This document shows positions 7,322-15,616 of a stretch of 64,000 nt of DNA, one piece after another (positions within the stretch are counted from its first letter, which is position 1; every line of letters begins with the position of its first letter). The stretch is from JAMOAW01 sp039908535. Its GTDB lineage: Bacteria > Pseudomonadota > Magnetococcia > Magnetococcales > JADFZT01. The notes under the pieces are model-generated. The model saw only the letters and a program-made list of their open reading frames with translations, was not told the DNA's origin and ran no database searches. A program made the position numbers and the translations under genes. The stretch spans positions 7,228 to 71,227 of the forward strand of contig JAMOAW010000007.1 in NCBI GenBank assembly GCA_039908535.1, in the 5' to 3' direction.

Positions 7322-9046
7322 ATGTCCTCCTATGTGGTATTGGCACGTAAATGGCGTCCACGTCGCTTTGAAGCCTTGATCGGTCAGGATCACGTCACCC
7401 GCTCATTGCGTAATGCTTTGGAAAGCGGGCGGATCTCCCATGCTTTTGTTTTTACTGGAACCAGAGGGGTTGGAAAAACCACCTTGGCCCGTTTACTCGC
7501 CATGTGCCTCAATTGTCAACAAGGAATTACCGCTCAACCGTGTGGAACATGTGACTCTTGCCAAGAGATCACCGCAGGAGGAAGCCCAGATGTCTTGGAA
7601 ATTGATGCCGCCTCACGAACCAAAGTCGATCAAATGCGTGAATTGTTGGATATGGTCTGTTATGCCCCGTCTGCCTCTCGATTTAAGGTTTTTATTCTTG
7701 ATGAGGTGCATATGCTCTCCAATCAGGCCTTTAACGCCCTGTTGAAAACCTTGGAAGAGCCACCCTCCCATGTAAAATTTATTTTTGCCACCACCGAACC
7801 GCGTAAAATACCAGCCACCATTCTTAGCCGCTGTCAACGTTATGATCTAAAGCGAGTTCCTCTAGATCTTTTGCGCCAACATTTAGAAAATGTGTTGCAG
7901 ACAGAGGGGCATCTGTTTGATTCCCCTGGCTTAGCGGCCGTGGTACGGGCGGCCGATGGTTCGGTGCGTGATGCCTTGTCTTTGCTTGATCAGGTGATCT
8001 CTCATGGAGCTGGCGAGGTCCGTTATGAAGAGGTCCGTCATCTTTTGGGATTGGTGGACCACGAGGCTGTCGTTGGATTGTTTGGCCACCTGCTGGCTGG
8101 TGCTGGAAAATTGGCCTTAGAGGCCGCTCAACAATTTCATATTCGAGGCATAGAACCCGCCAACCTTGTCAACGATCTATTAGAATTGGTCCATACCGCC
8201 ACTAGATATCGGGTTTTGGGGGGGATAGAGGGGATCTCCCCGTCCCACATTGACGATCCTTTACGACAGATGACCCAATCTATCGGCCATGAACAACTAC
8301 AAATGATTTATCAAGTTCTTTTGCGTGGTCGTCAAGATTTAGAATTGGCTGAAAATCCAGCGCAAGCACTCGACATGTTATTGCTACGCGTGGCCTTTTT
8401 AAAACCAATCCCAGATCTAGAGCGCTTAATTCAACGTTTAAGTGGTAAAACAGAGATAAAATCAGGTCCAAATTCAGCCCATGGGCCAACCGTAATAAGT
8501 CAAAAAGAGAGTGCTTCTCCCGTTATAACGGAATTAGTTCATCCAAAATCTGAAGTACAACATATTATTTTTAAAAATGAAACACCGCATATTAATAAAA
8601 TCAATGCATGCGAGCCGTTGACTTCTTGGATTCAATTGTTATCCTTCGCACGACAATATGAACCAAACTTGGAAACCAATCTTAAACAGCAAGTGGTCTG
8701 TTTGACATTCCAAAGCGGTTCGGAGGCCACCTCTCCTGAATTAATTTTAGAACAAACCAAAGAGTGTTTTTGGCCTGCTGCTAAACTTGAAGAAAAAATT
8801 CGTTCCTTCTTAGTTGCCAGAGGGTATATTCATGCCCGTGTGGTTGTTCATGCACCATCTGGAAAGGAAAGACCGGAAACCATTCAAGAAGGCATAAACC
8901 GACAACGCAAAGAAGAAAAATACGCGGCTGAGCAAGAGGTTTCATCTCATCCGCTCATTCGTGATTTAATGTCTCGCTTTCAAGCTCGTTTGACCTCTGT
9001 AGAGCCTTTGGTTTCTCAAGATGGTGCAAACCCTGGTCAAAGTTAA
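7322..9046 (+). CDS. dnaX: DNA polymerase III subunits gamma/tau
   Basis: The 574-residue clamp-loader ATPase of the replisome. Visible: SYVVLARKWRP-RRFEALIGQ start, Walker A GTRGVGKTT, a zinc module (C-L-N-C and C-G-T-C-D-S-C), Walker B ILDEVHML, sensor 1 FATTEPRKIPATILSRCQRYD, then the lid and collar domains. The region after about residue 380 is divergent, as expected for tau domains that contact DnaB and the alpha subunit. Length between gamma-only and full tau forms suggests a shortish tau. No obvious A-run slippery site for gamma production was noticed. First gene of dnaX-ybaB-recR, 9 bases before ybaB. Confidence 0.96.
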   Translation: MSSYVVLARKWRPRRFEALIGQDHVTRSLRNALESGRISHAFVFTGTRGVGKTTLARLLAMCLNCQQGITAQPCGTCDSCQEITAGGSPDVLEIDAASRTKVDQMRELLDMVCYAPSASRFKVFILDEVHMLSNQAFNALLKTLEEPPSHVKFIFATTEPRKIPATILSRCQRYDLKRVPLDLLRQHLENVLQTEGHLFDSPGLAAVVRAADGSVRDALSLLDQVISHGAGEVRYEEVRHLLGLVDHEAVVGLFGHLLAGAGKLALEAAQQFHIRGIEPANLVNDLLELVHTATRYRVLGGIEGISPSHIDDPLRQMTQSIGHEQLQMIYQVLLRGRQDLELAENPAQALDMLLLRVAFLKPIPDLERLIQRLSGKTEIKSGPNSAHGPTVISQKESASPVITELVHPKSEVQHIIFKNETPHINKINACEPLTSWIQLLSFARQYEPNLETNLKQQVVCLTFQSGSEATSPELILEQTKECFWPAAKLEEKIRSFLVARGYIHARVVVHAPSGKERPETIQEGINRQRKEEKYAAEQEVSSHPLIRDLMSRFQARLTSVEPLVSQDGANPGQS

Positions 9047-9055
9047 GGAGTTTTA

Positions 9056-9376
9056 ATGAAAAATATCGGAAATATTTTAAAACAGGCACAAGAAATGCAA
9101 GCTAAAATGGCAAAGATCCAAGAGGACCTTGGCAATGCCGTCTTGACGGGAAGTGCTGGCGGTGGTATGGTGGAAGTCACTATGAATGGCAAACAAGAGG
9201 TGGTAAAAGTTCGATTGGATCATACGGTTGTGGATGCAAATGACATTGAAATGCTTGAAGATTTAATTACTTCAGCATTCAATGATGCCCAAAGACGGAT
9301 TCAGCAAATGGCTCAAGAACAGCTCTCCAAAGTCACTGGAGGCCTCAACATTCCTGGCCTGAATTTACCCTTTTGA
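9056..9376 (+). CDS. ybaB: YbaB/EbfC nucleoid-associated protein
   Basis: A 106-residue protein with the family features MKNIGNILKQAQEMQAKMAKIQEDL, a GSAGGGMVEVTMNGKQEV core and a C-terminal helix with DAQRRIQQMAQEQL and G-L-N-I-P-G-L. YbaB dimers bind DNA, and the gene is nearly always found between dnaX and recR. A ribosome binding site (AAGGAG) lies 6 bases upstream of the ATG. Its precise role in DNA repair or nucleoid structure is unsettled in the literature. Confidence 0.95.
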   Translation: MKNIGNILKQAQEMQAKMAKIQEDLGNAVLTGSAGGGMVEVTMNGKQEVVKVRLDHTVVDANDIEMLEDLITSAFNDAQRRIQQMAQEQLSKVTGGLNIPGLNLPF

Positions 9377-9422
9377 ACGCTGATCTTCTTGATAAATTTT
9401 TCATCAGAATCCATTGAACTAA

Positions 9423-10031
9423 ATGGGTGGTTTAAACCTCTTACCTACTGTCGAACGAGCGATTCGACTCTTCAGTCGATTTCCTGGTTTTGGTCGTAAA
9501 AGTGCGCAAAGATTGGTGTATCATTTTTTACGTCAACAAAAAGACGAAATTGGGCAACTCATAACAGTTTTGGAAGATTTAAAAAGGCAGGTCAGACCCT
9601 GCATGATCTGCTTTAACTTGGCTGAATCGGATAAATGCGTCATTTGCGCCGATCCCTCTCGTGACACTGAAATACTTTGTGTGGTAGAAGAACCACAGGA
9701 TTTACAAGCAATTGAGAGTACACATTTATTTAAAGGCCTCTATCATGTCTTGGGGGGACATTTGAGTCCTCTGGACAACGTTGGTCCAGAAGAACTACAT
9801 TTAGCCCAGTTGGAGCATCGTTTAAAGAATAACTCTTTCCGAGAGTTAATCTTGGCAACCAACCCAACCATAGAAGGCGATGCCACTGCCCACTATGTGG
9901 CCCAATTGGCTCAACCTTGGGTCAAAATAATGACAAGGCTGGGGTTAGGACTACCAATGGGTGGGGAATTAGAATATGTAGATGAATCAACGTTGTATCA
10001 GGCTTTGGCTGGCAGACGGCATTATATATAA
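9423..10031 (+). CDS. recR: Recombination mediator RecR
   Basis: A 202-residue RecR. With RecF and RecO it loads RecA on SSB-coated gaps. Domains in order: helix-hairpin-helix (LFSRFPGFGRKSAQRLVYHFL), zinc finger (C-M-I-C and C-V-I-C), Toprim (E-I-L-C-V-V-E-E-P-Q-D-L and L-A-T-N-P-T-I-E-G-D-A-T-A), and the C-terminal R-L-G-L-G-L-P-M-G-G-E-L-E-Y-V-D-E tail. All key elements are intact and length is typical. It ends the dnaX operon. Confidence 0.97.
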   Translation: MGGLNLLPTVERAIRLFSRFPGFGRKSAQRLVYHFLRQQKDEIGQLITVLEDLKRQVRPCMICFNLAESDKCVICADPSRDTEILCVVEEPQDLQAIESTHLFKGLYHVLGGHLSPLDNVGPEELHLAQLEHRLKNNSFRELILATNPTIEGDATAHYVAQLAQPWVKIMTRLGLGLPMGGELEYVDESTLYQALAGRRHYI

Positions 10032-10132
10032 AATCTGTCGCTTTTTTACAAGGGGTTCCAAATAACTTTTTTGCCTAGTATCCTATTCAATGATAGGTAC
10101 TTTAGTTTGAGAATCCTGGAAGTTACTAAACT

Positions 10133-12187
10133 ATGGAGAATGTCTGGATGACGAGCAAATCGACGGAAAATTCTAGAACATTTCCCTTCCCGGGAATTCC
10201 TGGAACAGGTGATGGCTCTGAAGCGGTATCCTACGTCGAAACACGGGCTACGGATGGGGCGGTTGCCTATCCAATCACCCCATCGACCAATATGGGGCAA
10301 TTTTTTCAAATTGCCGTGGCCAACGGATTTAAAAACGTATGGGGAAAAACACTGGCTTGGATGGAACCAGAATCCGAACACTCTTCGGCTTCGGCTTGTG
10401 AAGGTTTTACCCTGGCTGGTGGTCGAATTACCAATTTTACCTCAGGTCAAGGGCTGATCCTCATGAAAGAGGTGCTGTATACCATCTCTGGAAAACGATT
10501 GCCCACAGTACTCCATGTGGCGGCTCGTACCCTCACCTCTCAGGGGCTGTGTATCCATGCCGGTCACGACGATGTCATGGGCGTTGCCGATACAGGATGG
10601 GGTATTCTCTTTGCCAAAAACATTCAAGAGGTGGCCGATCTATCCCTGATTTGTCGCCATGCCTCCGAAAACAGTCTGACCCCTTTCATGAATGTTCAGG
10701 ACGGATTTTTATTGTCCCATACCATTGAAAATCTCTTCTACCCAGAAGATGAATTGATTCGGGTCTATCTTGGCGATCCACGGGATAAGGTGCGTAGCCT
10801 TTTTGATGTCGATTTCCCATTGCAATCGGGTCCAGTACAAAATCAAGACTCTTATATGTCTGGAAAAATTGCCCAACGTCTGATCTATGAGCGTCTACCA
10901 AAAACGATTGAAGAGTCTATGGAGGCTTTTTATCGTCTTACCGGACGCCGTTATCAAGCCATTGAAACCTTCCATATGGAGGATGCCGAGTATGCCATTA
11001 TTTGTATGGGCACCCTCACGGAAACAGCCCTATCGGTCATTCCTATCATTCGCAAACAATTAGGTATTCGGATCGGTGTTGTCAACATCACCTGCTATCG
11101 CCCCTTTCCAGCAGCACAAATGGTAAAGGCCATTGCCAATTGTAAAGCGGTCACCGTATTGGAACGTTGCGATATTCCAACCATGGTGGACAACCCTTTA
11201 ACCACCGATATTGAGGCCTCTTTGGCGCGTGGATGGATGGGACAGTTAGGGATAAAAGATCTCAAAGAGATTCCCTATGTCTTTAGCGGGGTGGGTGGAT
11301 TGGGTTCGCGCAATGTCACACCGGGCCATATGTTGGCCATTGCCCGCAATATGGTCAAAGGGAAAAAAGGCAAAAGATTCTTTACCGTTGGGGTGGATCA
11401 TCATTCTACCCTTGATTTGCACGATGACGAACCTGATGTGCGCCCCTCTGGCTCTTTTTCTGTTCGGGTTCATTCGGTGGGTGGATATGGGTCGGTGACA
11501 ACGAACAAAGTGATCGCTACCATGTTGGGGGATATCTTTGGGTTTAATGTACAGGCCGCCCCCAAGTATGGCTCAGAGAAGAAAGGATTACCCACCAACT
11601 CCTTTTTGGCGGTATCCCCTGGTGATAAAATATTGGCGCACTGCGATTTGCAGCAGGTCGATTTTGTCCCATTGATGGATCCAACCACTTGGCATATGGG
11701 AAATCCTTTGGTGGGTCTCGGAAAAAAAGGTATCGTTTTTCAACACACCCACGAGACAACGGTACAAGGGTTGTGGGACGCTCTCCCCTCTTATGCAAAA
11801 TATTTCATACGCGAGAACAATATTCGTTTTTATGGCGTGGATACCATCGCAATCGCACGCGAATCTTGCACCTCCGATGCTTCATTGATTCAACGTTTCC
11901 AGGGCGTTGTCTTGTTGGGGGTATTTCTTCGGGTGACCCCTTTCCAAGAAAGTGCCGGTATGGATCAAGAGAAGCTGTTTGCCAAGGTGCGTAACCCCTT
12001 AAAAAAATATTTTGGAAAACGTGGTGAAGGGGTGGTAGACGAAAACTTAGAAGCCGTCATCCGGGGATATAAACGTGTCATGGAGGTCACTCGCGACATT
12101 ATGGATGCCACCCCGATAGAGATTATGGCTGAGGGAAAAATAGAATGGGAAAACAAAGGTAAGGACGTTTCTGCCTTTATCGTCTGA
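10133..12187 (+). CDS. Pyruvate:ferredoxin oxidoreductase, fused alpha-gamma subunit (NifJ N-terminal half)
   Basis: The 684-residue N-terminal half of a NifJ-type 2-oxoacid:ferredoxin oxidoreductase, probably converting pyruvate and CoA to acetyl-CoA, CO2 and reduced ferredoxin (or the reverse). It begins with the pyrimidine-binding alpha domain (G-D-G-S-E-A, A-Y-P-I-T-P-S-T-N-M, W-M-E-P-E-S-E-H-S-S, F-T-S-G-Q-G), then domain II (F-H-M-E-D-A-E-Y, then V-N-I-T-C-Y-R-P-F-P). The gamma domain follows (S-V-G-G-Y-G-S-V-T-T-N-K). The ferredoxin and TPP-binding domains follow as a separate gene. The start is either 10133 or the ATG at 10148, which has a well-spaced GGAGA. Substrate specificity for pyruvate over another 2-oxoacid is inferred. 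Confidence 0.88.
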   Translation: MENVWMTSKSTENSRTFPFPGIPGTGDGSEAVSYVETRATDGAVAYPITPSTNMGQFFQIAVANGFKNVWGKTLAWMEPESEHSSASACEGFTLAGGRITNFTSGQGLILMKEVLYTISGKRLPTVLHVAARTLTSQGLCIHAGHDDVMGVADTGWGILFAKNIQEVADLSLICRHASENSLTPFMNVQDGFLLSHTIENLFYPEDELIRVYLGDPRDKVRSLFDVDFPLQSGPVQNQDSYMSGKIAQRLIYERLPKTIEESMEAFYRLTGRRYQAIETFHMEDAEYAIICMGTLTETALSVIPIIRKQLGIRIGVVNITCYRPFPAAQMVKAIANCKAVTVLERCDIPTMVDNPLTTDIEASLARGWMGQLGIKDLKEIPYVFSGVGGLGSRNVTPGHMLAIARNMVKGKKGKRFFTVGVDHHSTLDLHDDEPDVRPSGSFSVRVHSVGGYGSVTTNKVIATMLGDIFGFNVQAAPKYGSEKKGLPTNSFLAVSPGDKILAHCDLQQVDFVPLMDPTTWHMGNPLVGLGKKGIVFQHTHETTVQGLWDALPSYAKYFIRENNIRFYGVDTIAIARESCTSDASLIQRFQGVVLLGVFLRVTPFQESAGMDQEKLFAKVRNPLKKYFGKRGEGVVDENLEAVIRGYKRVMEVTRDIMDATPIEIMAEGKIEWENKGKDVSAFIV

Positions 12188-12255
12188 TCTTCCCCCAAAA
12201 TAGCCCAATGACGAGCGCCTTCCCTGGAAAAGGGAGGGCATGGGAGAACATATTG

Positions 12256-13884
12256 ATGAACAAAAAGTATACTAAAATTTATGAGGAGGCCACCCCAAAA
12301 TGGTATTCCGCAGATCGCGCACGGGAAATCATTCAGGCTTATAACAGTGGGGCTGGCTCCAGTCAACCTGCGGATGAATTTTTATCCGCTTCTTTGATCC
12401 CAGCCGCCTCTGGTTCACATCGAGATTTTTCTTATATCGCACCAGATTTGCCAAAATACATTGCAGATCATTGTGTCGCCTGCATGGAATGTGTCCAAAA
12501 CTGTCCAGATTCGGCCATTTGGGGGCGTGTTATTCCTGTGCAAACTTTAGAAAATGATTTGGCCAATCGGGATGCAGAGAGCAAAAATTTGATTGAAAGC
12601 CAAATGGCCAAAACCACTAAATTTTGGCAAACCTATGAAAAAAAACGCAACAAAGATCCACAAGCTACTCCGCCGGCACTCTTTTCTATTCTAGTGGATC
12701 CCACCAAATGCAAAGGGTGTGGGGAGTGTGTTACGGCTTGTGGCGATCATCATGCCTTGGAAATGATCAGAAAAACCAAAGAAAATTTACCTTCTTTCCT
12801 GACCCTTTGGGATTTCTACAAAAATATCGGCGAAACTTCAGAGGCTTATATTAACCCACGCCTAAAAGTGGACAATATGCTTCGCGAGAGTGCCAATCAA
12901 TTTGTCGGTGGAGGTGGTTCCTGCATGGGGTGTGGGGAGACCTCGGTCATTCGGCAACTGTTAGCCGCCACCGCCGAGCATGTCGGACAAAAATATGGCA
13001 TCGTCGCCGCAACTGGTTGTAATACTGTTTATGGTTCAACCTATCCTTATAATCCCTACCGGGTGCCTTGGACCAACTCTTTGTTTGAAAATGCCCCGGC
13101 TGTCGCCATGGGGATTCGGGCGCATTGGGATCGAACGGGACGCGCAGATCAAGTTCTTTGGGTTTTTGGTGGCGATGGGGCCATGCTGGATATTGGTTTT
13201 CAAGCCCTCTCCCGTATGTTGGCCTCAGGCATGAATATCAAAGCTCTGGTGTTGGATACTCAAGTCTATTCCAATACCGGTGGACAGGCTTCAACAGCCA
13301 CCTATATTGGTCAAAGTGCCAAAATGTCGGTCCATGGCAAAACGATTTTTGGCAAACAAGAGCGTCGCAAAGAGATCGCCAACATCGCTATGATGCATCC
13401 TTATACCTTTGTGGCCCAAACCATTGGTCCTATGGTCAACCATTTTTACAAAGCGGTGGAACAAGCCTTGGAGTTTAATGGCCCGGCGTTAATCAATGTC
13501 TACACCACCTGTCAACCAGAGCATCAAGTTGCTGACGATCGTTCTTGTAGTCAAGCGCAATTAGCCGTTGAATCGCGGGCTTTTCCGGTTTTTGTTTATC
13601 ATCCCGAAGGAGGACCAACTTTTGCCTCGCGGATTTCCTTGCAGGGCAACCCTTCGGTCAACCGAGACTGGCATACGCGCAAATCCAAAACAGGTGAAGA
13701 GAAAATCGATTTTATCTCTTTTACCCGCACTGAAGGTCGATTTAAACAACATTTCGATGCCAACGGTAATCCGAGCGACACAATCTTGCGCTCCATGCAG
13801 GATCGTTTAGACAACTGGCGTTTATTACAAGAGTTGGCCGGAATTGAAAATATCGATTTAAAACTATGTCCTGGTGAGGGATAA
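12256..13884 (+). CDS. Pyruvate:ferredoxin oxidoreductase, fused ferredoxin-beta subunit (NifJ C-terminal half)
   Basis: This 542-residue protein completes the oxidoreductase. It has two [4Fe-4S] motifs (C-V-A-C-M-E-C-V-Q-N-C-P and C-K-G-C-G-E-C-V-T-A-C-G), then the TPP-binding beta domain with C-M-G-C-G-E-T near a proximal cluster, A-T-G-C-N-T-V-Y-G-S-T-Y-P, G-D-G-A-M-L-D-I-G (TPP/Mg) and Y-S-N-T-G-G-Q-A-S. In canonical NifJ these domains are continuous with the alpha-gamma half in one ~1190-residue chain; here the chain is divided before the ferredoxin domain. The frame is open from 12208, but the ATG at 12256, preceded by GGGAG, is preferred. It is 68 bases after its partner. Confidence 0.9.
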   Translation: MNKKYTKIYEEATPKWYSADRAREIIQAYNSGAGSSQPADEFLSASLIPAASGSHRDFSYIAPDLPKYIADHCVACMECVQNCPDSAIWGRVIPVQTLENDLANRDAESKNLIESQMAKTTKFWQTYEKKRNKDPQATPPALFSILVDPTKCKGCGECVTACGDHHALEMIRKTKENLPSFLTLWDFYKNIGETSEAYINPRLKVDNMLRESANQFVGGGGSCMGCGETSVIRQLLAATAEHVGQKYGIVAATGCNTVYGSTYPYNPYRVPWTNSLFENAPAVAMGIRAHWDRTGRADQVLWVFGGDGAMLDIGFQALSRMLASGMNIKALVLDTQVYSNTGGQASTATYIGQSAKMSVHGKTIFGKQERRKEIANIAMMHPYTFVAQTIGPMVNHFYKAVEQALEFNGPALINVYTTCQPEHQVADDRSCSQAQLAVESRAFPVFVYHPEGGPTFASRISLQGNPSVNRDWHTRKSKTGEEKIDFISFTRTEGRFKQHFDANGNPSDTILRSMQDRLDNWRLLQELAGIENIDLKLCPGEG

Positions 13885-14027
13885 GTTTTTTTGCAACTTA
13901 CAACGCTGTTTTTAAAACCGTGATTGAAAAATTTTAGTGGTTGTGTAGACGGCAAAATTTGTGCAAGCATTCCATGACGCTGGACGAACTGGCCTACGTA
14001 GTCAACATTCGATATCTCAAAAAAAAC

Positions 14028-14168
14028 TCAAGACCTTGGGGGGCCCAGAACCGCCCCCCGATCCCCTCACCCTTTTCTTTTGATTATTAAAAAAAAAGAG
14101 GGGGTCTGGGGGATTCATCCCCCAGGGTTTGGCCTTTGATTTTCTTTTGCCCGCAGGGCATGATATTC
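14028..14168 (+). repeat. Dispersed G/C-run hairpin repeat, copy C (most complete)
   Basis: The fullest plus-sense copy. It starts CAAGACCTTGGGGGGCCC, then AGAACCGCCCCCC (first hairpin), an A-run, GGGGGTCTGGGGGATTCATC then CCCCCAGGG (second hairpin), GGCCTTTGATTTTC and the end TTTTGCCCGCAGGGCATGATATTC. It lies between the PFOR genes and the CRISPR leader. Useful as the reference unit for the family. Confidence 0.8.
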
Positions 14169-14425
14169 AGGTCGATCAAGACCCGTTCGTACATTTTTAT
14201 CGAGTTTCCCCTATATACTGGATTAGATTGCGTTTCACATCCGCCAACCATGGACATATCGAATCTTCCAATTTAAAAATTTTGTTACGAACGAATGGTC
14301 GTACAATGAATAAGTACCATATAATAAATGATCGTATAGAATTGGAAAAAATATTGGGTAAGCAATAGTTGCGTTGATTTGCAAACATGGATTGAGGATG
14401 ACCATGTACTGAAATAGCACATCCT

Positions 14426-14606
14426 CTGTGGATAACTTTTTTCGCATCAATTTTTATAAAATTGTGCAACATATTGAAATATATCATTTAAATCTTTATG
14501 CAGAATATTTGACGATTTTTGTGAAAATGCTAACTTTTTTGACGATTTTTTCGAATAAAAAAAATACTTGCATTTATATGAAATATATGCAAAAAGTTAT
14601 CCACAG
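14426..14606. promoter_or_regulatory. AT-rich CRISPR leader bracketed by inverted DnaA boxes
   Basis: CTGTGGATAACTTTTT at 14426-14441 and its exact inverted copy AAAAAGTTATCCACAG at 14591-14606 form a 16-bp perfect inverted repeat. Each arm contains the consensus DnaA box TTATCCACA. The 149 bases between are strongly AT-rich and contain a 13-bp direct repeat TTTGACGATTTTT (14508-14520 and 14538-14550) and a partial palindrome TTGCAT...ATGCAA (14568-14592). The right arm ends 4 bases before the first CRISPR repeat. It is probably the CRISPR leader; an origin-like role is possible because of the boxes. Confidence 0.6.
14539..14568 (+). promoter_or_regulatory. Candidate promoter of the CRISPR transcript
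   Basis: TTGACG (14539-14544), 18 bases, then AATACT (14563-14568) is a fair sigma-70 match about 40 bases before the first repeat. The -35-like TTGACG lies within the duplicated 13-bp element, so a second overlapping -35 exists 30 bases upstream. This is sequence matching only. Confidence 0.3.
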
Positions 14607-14610
14607 GTCA

Positions 14611-15473
14611 GGGTCGACCCTCTCCGCCAATTGAGGCGATTGAAACGGTGTAAATTATGCAAGTTGCAATTCCGTCGGGGTGGGTCGACCCTCTCCGCCA
14701 ATTGAGGCGATTGAAACTCGAGAGAAAAAGCCATATTCTCATCGTGGCATTGGGTCGACCCTCTCCGCCAATTGAGGCGATTGAAACGAAAAATCAAGAA
14801 GACATGAAACTTTTGTTGCGGGTCGACCCTCTCCGCCAATTGAGGCGATTGAAACAGAAACGATGCCGGGTCATCGTTGTTCCTGCCGGGTCGACCCTCT
14901 CCGCCAATTGAGGCGATTGAAACCCGATCATTTGGCCCTGATGGCCGACAGGTAGAGGGTCGACCCTCTCCGCCAATTGAGGCGATTGAAACTTTCTCGA
15001 TCCCTTTCTCGATCCCTTTCTCGGGGTCGACCCTCTCCGCCAATTGAGGCGATTGAAACCCTTGGGGCATGGCATAACCCGCGAAACTCTAGGGTCGACC
15101 CTCTCCGCCAATTGAGGCGATTGAAACTCGGTTGTTACCATCTTTAAATCCTCCTAGTTGGGTCGACCCTCTCCGCCAATTGAGGCGATTGAAACTTTGC
15201 TTGTTAGCAGTACATGATACTGCAACAAAGGGTCGACCCTCTCCGCCAATTGAGGCGATTGAAACTCTCAAAGCCAAAGACACTTCTCCAATTTGATAGG
15301 GGTCGACCCTCTCCGCCAATTGAGGCGATTGAAACATTGTTCCGTCTTTATTATCTATAAATCTATTTGGGTCGACCCTCTCCGCCAATTGAGGCGATTG
15401 AAACGTGTAGGTGTAACTTGTACACGGGATGGTACAAGGGTCGACCCTCTCCGCCAATTGAGGCGATTAAAAC
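14611..15473 (+). CRISPR. CRISPR array, 13 repeats and 12 spacers
   Basis: Thirteen 36-bp repeats, starting GGGTCGACCCTCTCCGCC and ending GAGGCGATTGAAAC, begin at 14611, 14682, 14752, 14820, 14888, 14957, 15024, 15092, 15160, 15230, 15300, 15369 and 15438. Spacers are 31-35 bp and all different. Twelve repeats are identical; the last has GATTAAAAC instead of GATTGAAAC. The degenerate end repeat and the AT-rich leader at the other side both indicate transcription on the plus strand with new spacers added near 14611. The repeat contains a perfect palindrome GGGTCGACCC and a small CGCC/GGCG stem. No cas gene is in the window, so the interference type cannot be fixed; the ATTGAAAC end occurs in several type I and III repeats. 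Confidence 0.98.
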
Positions 15474-15616
15474 CTCAAGTCCGCCAAAGCAATGCGAAAC
15501 TGTTTAGGTTTAAGGGGTGTTGAAGGAGGACGGGGTGAAGCAAGGGTTTTTTATTGATATTCGTTTATGAATTCTGATAGTATGATTTTATTCAAAAAAT
15601 CAAAAATTGTACAAAA

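Noticed and set aside
14129..14487. Open frames of 70-96 codons just before the CRISPR leader
   Set aside because: They overlap one another on both strands, cross repeat copy C or the leader, and show no protein-like conservation features.
14426..14606. Calling this region the chromosomal origin
   Set aside because: Only two DnaA boxes are present, no dnaA, dnaN, gid or par genes lie near, and the region fits a CRISPR leader. Reported as an observation only.
14597..15523. Several open frames running through the CRISPR array on both strands with repeating R-Q-L-R-R-L-K or Q-S-P-Q-L-A-E-R peptides
   Set aside because: They are translations of the 36-bp repeats and unrelated spacers, with no ribosome binding site; the array is non-coding.
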